Part shown: one piece after another, positions 5,865-6,219 of the stretch
Numbering within the stretch: the stretch's first letter is position 1
Layout: each line of letters opens with the position of its first letter
From: Lentisphaerota bacterium
GTDB lineage: Bacteria > Verrucomicrobiota > Kiritimatiellia > UBA8416 > JAFGTH01
Direction: 5' to 3'
Assembly: GCA_016934225.1 (NCBI GenBank)
Contig: JAFGTH010000008.1
Coordinates: 1-6,219 of the forward strand
Length of the DNA: 6,219 nucleotides
Notes under the pieces: model-generated
Seen by the model: only the letters and a program-made list of their open reading frames with translations
What the model was told of the DNA's origin: nothing
Databases searched by the model: none
Program-made: the position numbers and the translations under genes

Positions 5865-6219
5865 CTATACTCCAGCGTGGACCGTCTCATAAGCCGAAAT
5901 GGTTTCCCTGGCTGCGCGTTCCCATGTGAATTGGGCGGCCTGTTTAATTCCTGCCTGCGACATTCGATTCGAAACGGATGAGTCGCCGAGTACTCTTGCG
6001 ATTTCTCTTGCGAATCCGGACGAGTCATTCGGGTCCAGCATAATTGCCGCCTCGCCAGTCACTTCGGGTAATGATCCCGTATTGCTGCAAACCACCGGGG
6101 TTCCGCACGCCATGGCTTCCAGGATTTGCAGACCAAAGCCCTCATATTTTGACGCATGTGATAATACATCGGCGTCACGGTAGAGCGCGAGCAGCTCTTG
6201 GTCTGTTACGTACCCAGTC
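5865..6219 (-). CDS. GT4-family glycosyltransferase, C-terminal part (cut by right edge)
   Basis: The frame runs from the window edge to a TAG at 5865, giving 117 residues of the C-terminal donor-binding domain of a GT-B glycosyltransferase. The first base at the edge belongs to a split codon. It shows the diagnostic E-x7-E motif, Glu26 and Glu34 of the fragment, in YEGFGLQILEAMACGTPVV, followed by SLPEVTGEAAIMLDP. These are textbook GT4 features. The ATG that falls inside the motif region (6113) is an internal methionine, not a start, because the conserved EGFG segment lies upstream of it. It is distinct from the gene 9 bases downstream and shares only family-level motifs with it. Donor sugar and acceptor are unknown. 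The tandem arrangement suggests two sequential steps in building one glycan. Confidence 0.93.
   Translation of the reverse strand, partial: TGYVTDQELLALYRDADVLSHASKYEGFGLQILEAMACGTPVVCSNTGSLPEVTGEAAIMLDPNDSSGFAREIARVLGDSSVSNRMSQAGIKQAAQFTWERAARETISAYETVHAGV

Noticed and set aside
1..6219. CRISPR arrays, insertion sequences, phage genes, tRNA or rRNA genes, toxin-antitoxin or defence modules.
   Set aside because: No spaced direct repeats, terminal inverted repeats with a transposase, RNA gene signatures or relevant protein motifs were seen on either strand.

Overview
This window is a housekeeping segment of a bacterial chromosome. It encodes DNA gyrase, translation and ribosome-assembly genes and the edge of a polysaccharide-type glycosyltransferase locus. 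Base composition is close to balanced, coding density is high, and Shine-Dalgarno sites and sigma70-like promoters are recognisable. The Obg sequence (for example DTDSLIHLSFAP and DMAGVDMRCPWDDY) and the gyrB sequence remind me of the PVC superphylum (Verrucomicrobiota, Kiritimatiellota, Lentisphaerota). That placement is from memory of family sequences, was not tested, and is tentative.

Layout. (1) 1-996, minus: the first 332 codons of gyrB, running off the left edge. (2) 997-1212: a divergent intergenic region with a promoter candidate on each strand. (3) 1213-2727, plus: efp (elongation factor P), then epmA, the class II synthetase paralogue that attaches (R)-beta-lysine to EF-P; a modification enzyme and its substrate are adjacent and probably co-transcribed. 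(4) 2728-2767: a 40-base convergent gap. (5) 2768-4513, minus: the classic operon rplU - rpmA - obg, transcribed in that order from a good promoter just upstream of rplU. (6) 4514-4739: a gap holding that promoter and a hairpin. (7) 4740-6219, minus: two tandem GT4-type glycosyltransferases, the upstream one cut by the right edge.

How the genes fit together. EF-P rescues ribosomes stalled at polyproline, and EpmA activates it. L21 and L27 are large-subunit proteins, and Obg is the GTPase that monitors 50S assembly. The two glycosyltransferases probably act in sequence in making a surface or exported glycan. They are a separate functional block.

I found no mobile element, CRISPR array, tRNA, rRNA, phage gene or defence gene, and no convincing novel system. 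The points most worth checking are the odd start region of epmA (a four-codon ATG...TGA frame directly abutting a TTG), the EF-P/EpmA pair with no EpmB in view, the 117-base rpmA-obg gap with an SD-less obg start, and a few palindromes in the intergenic regions.
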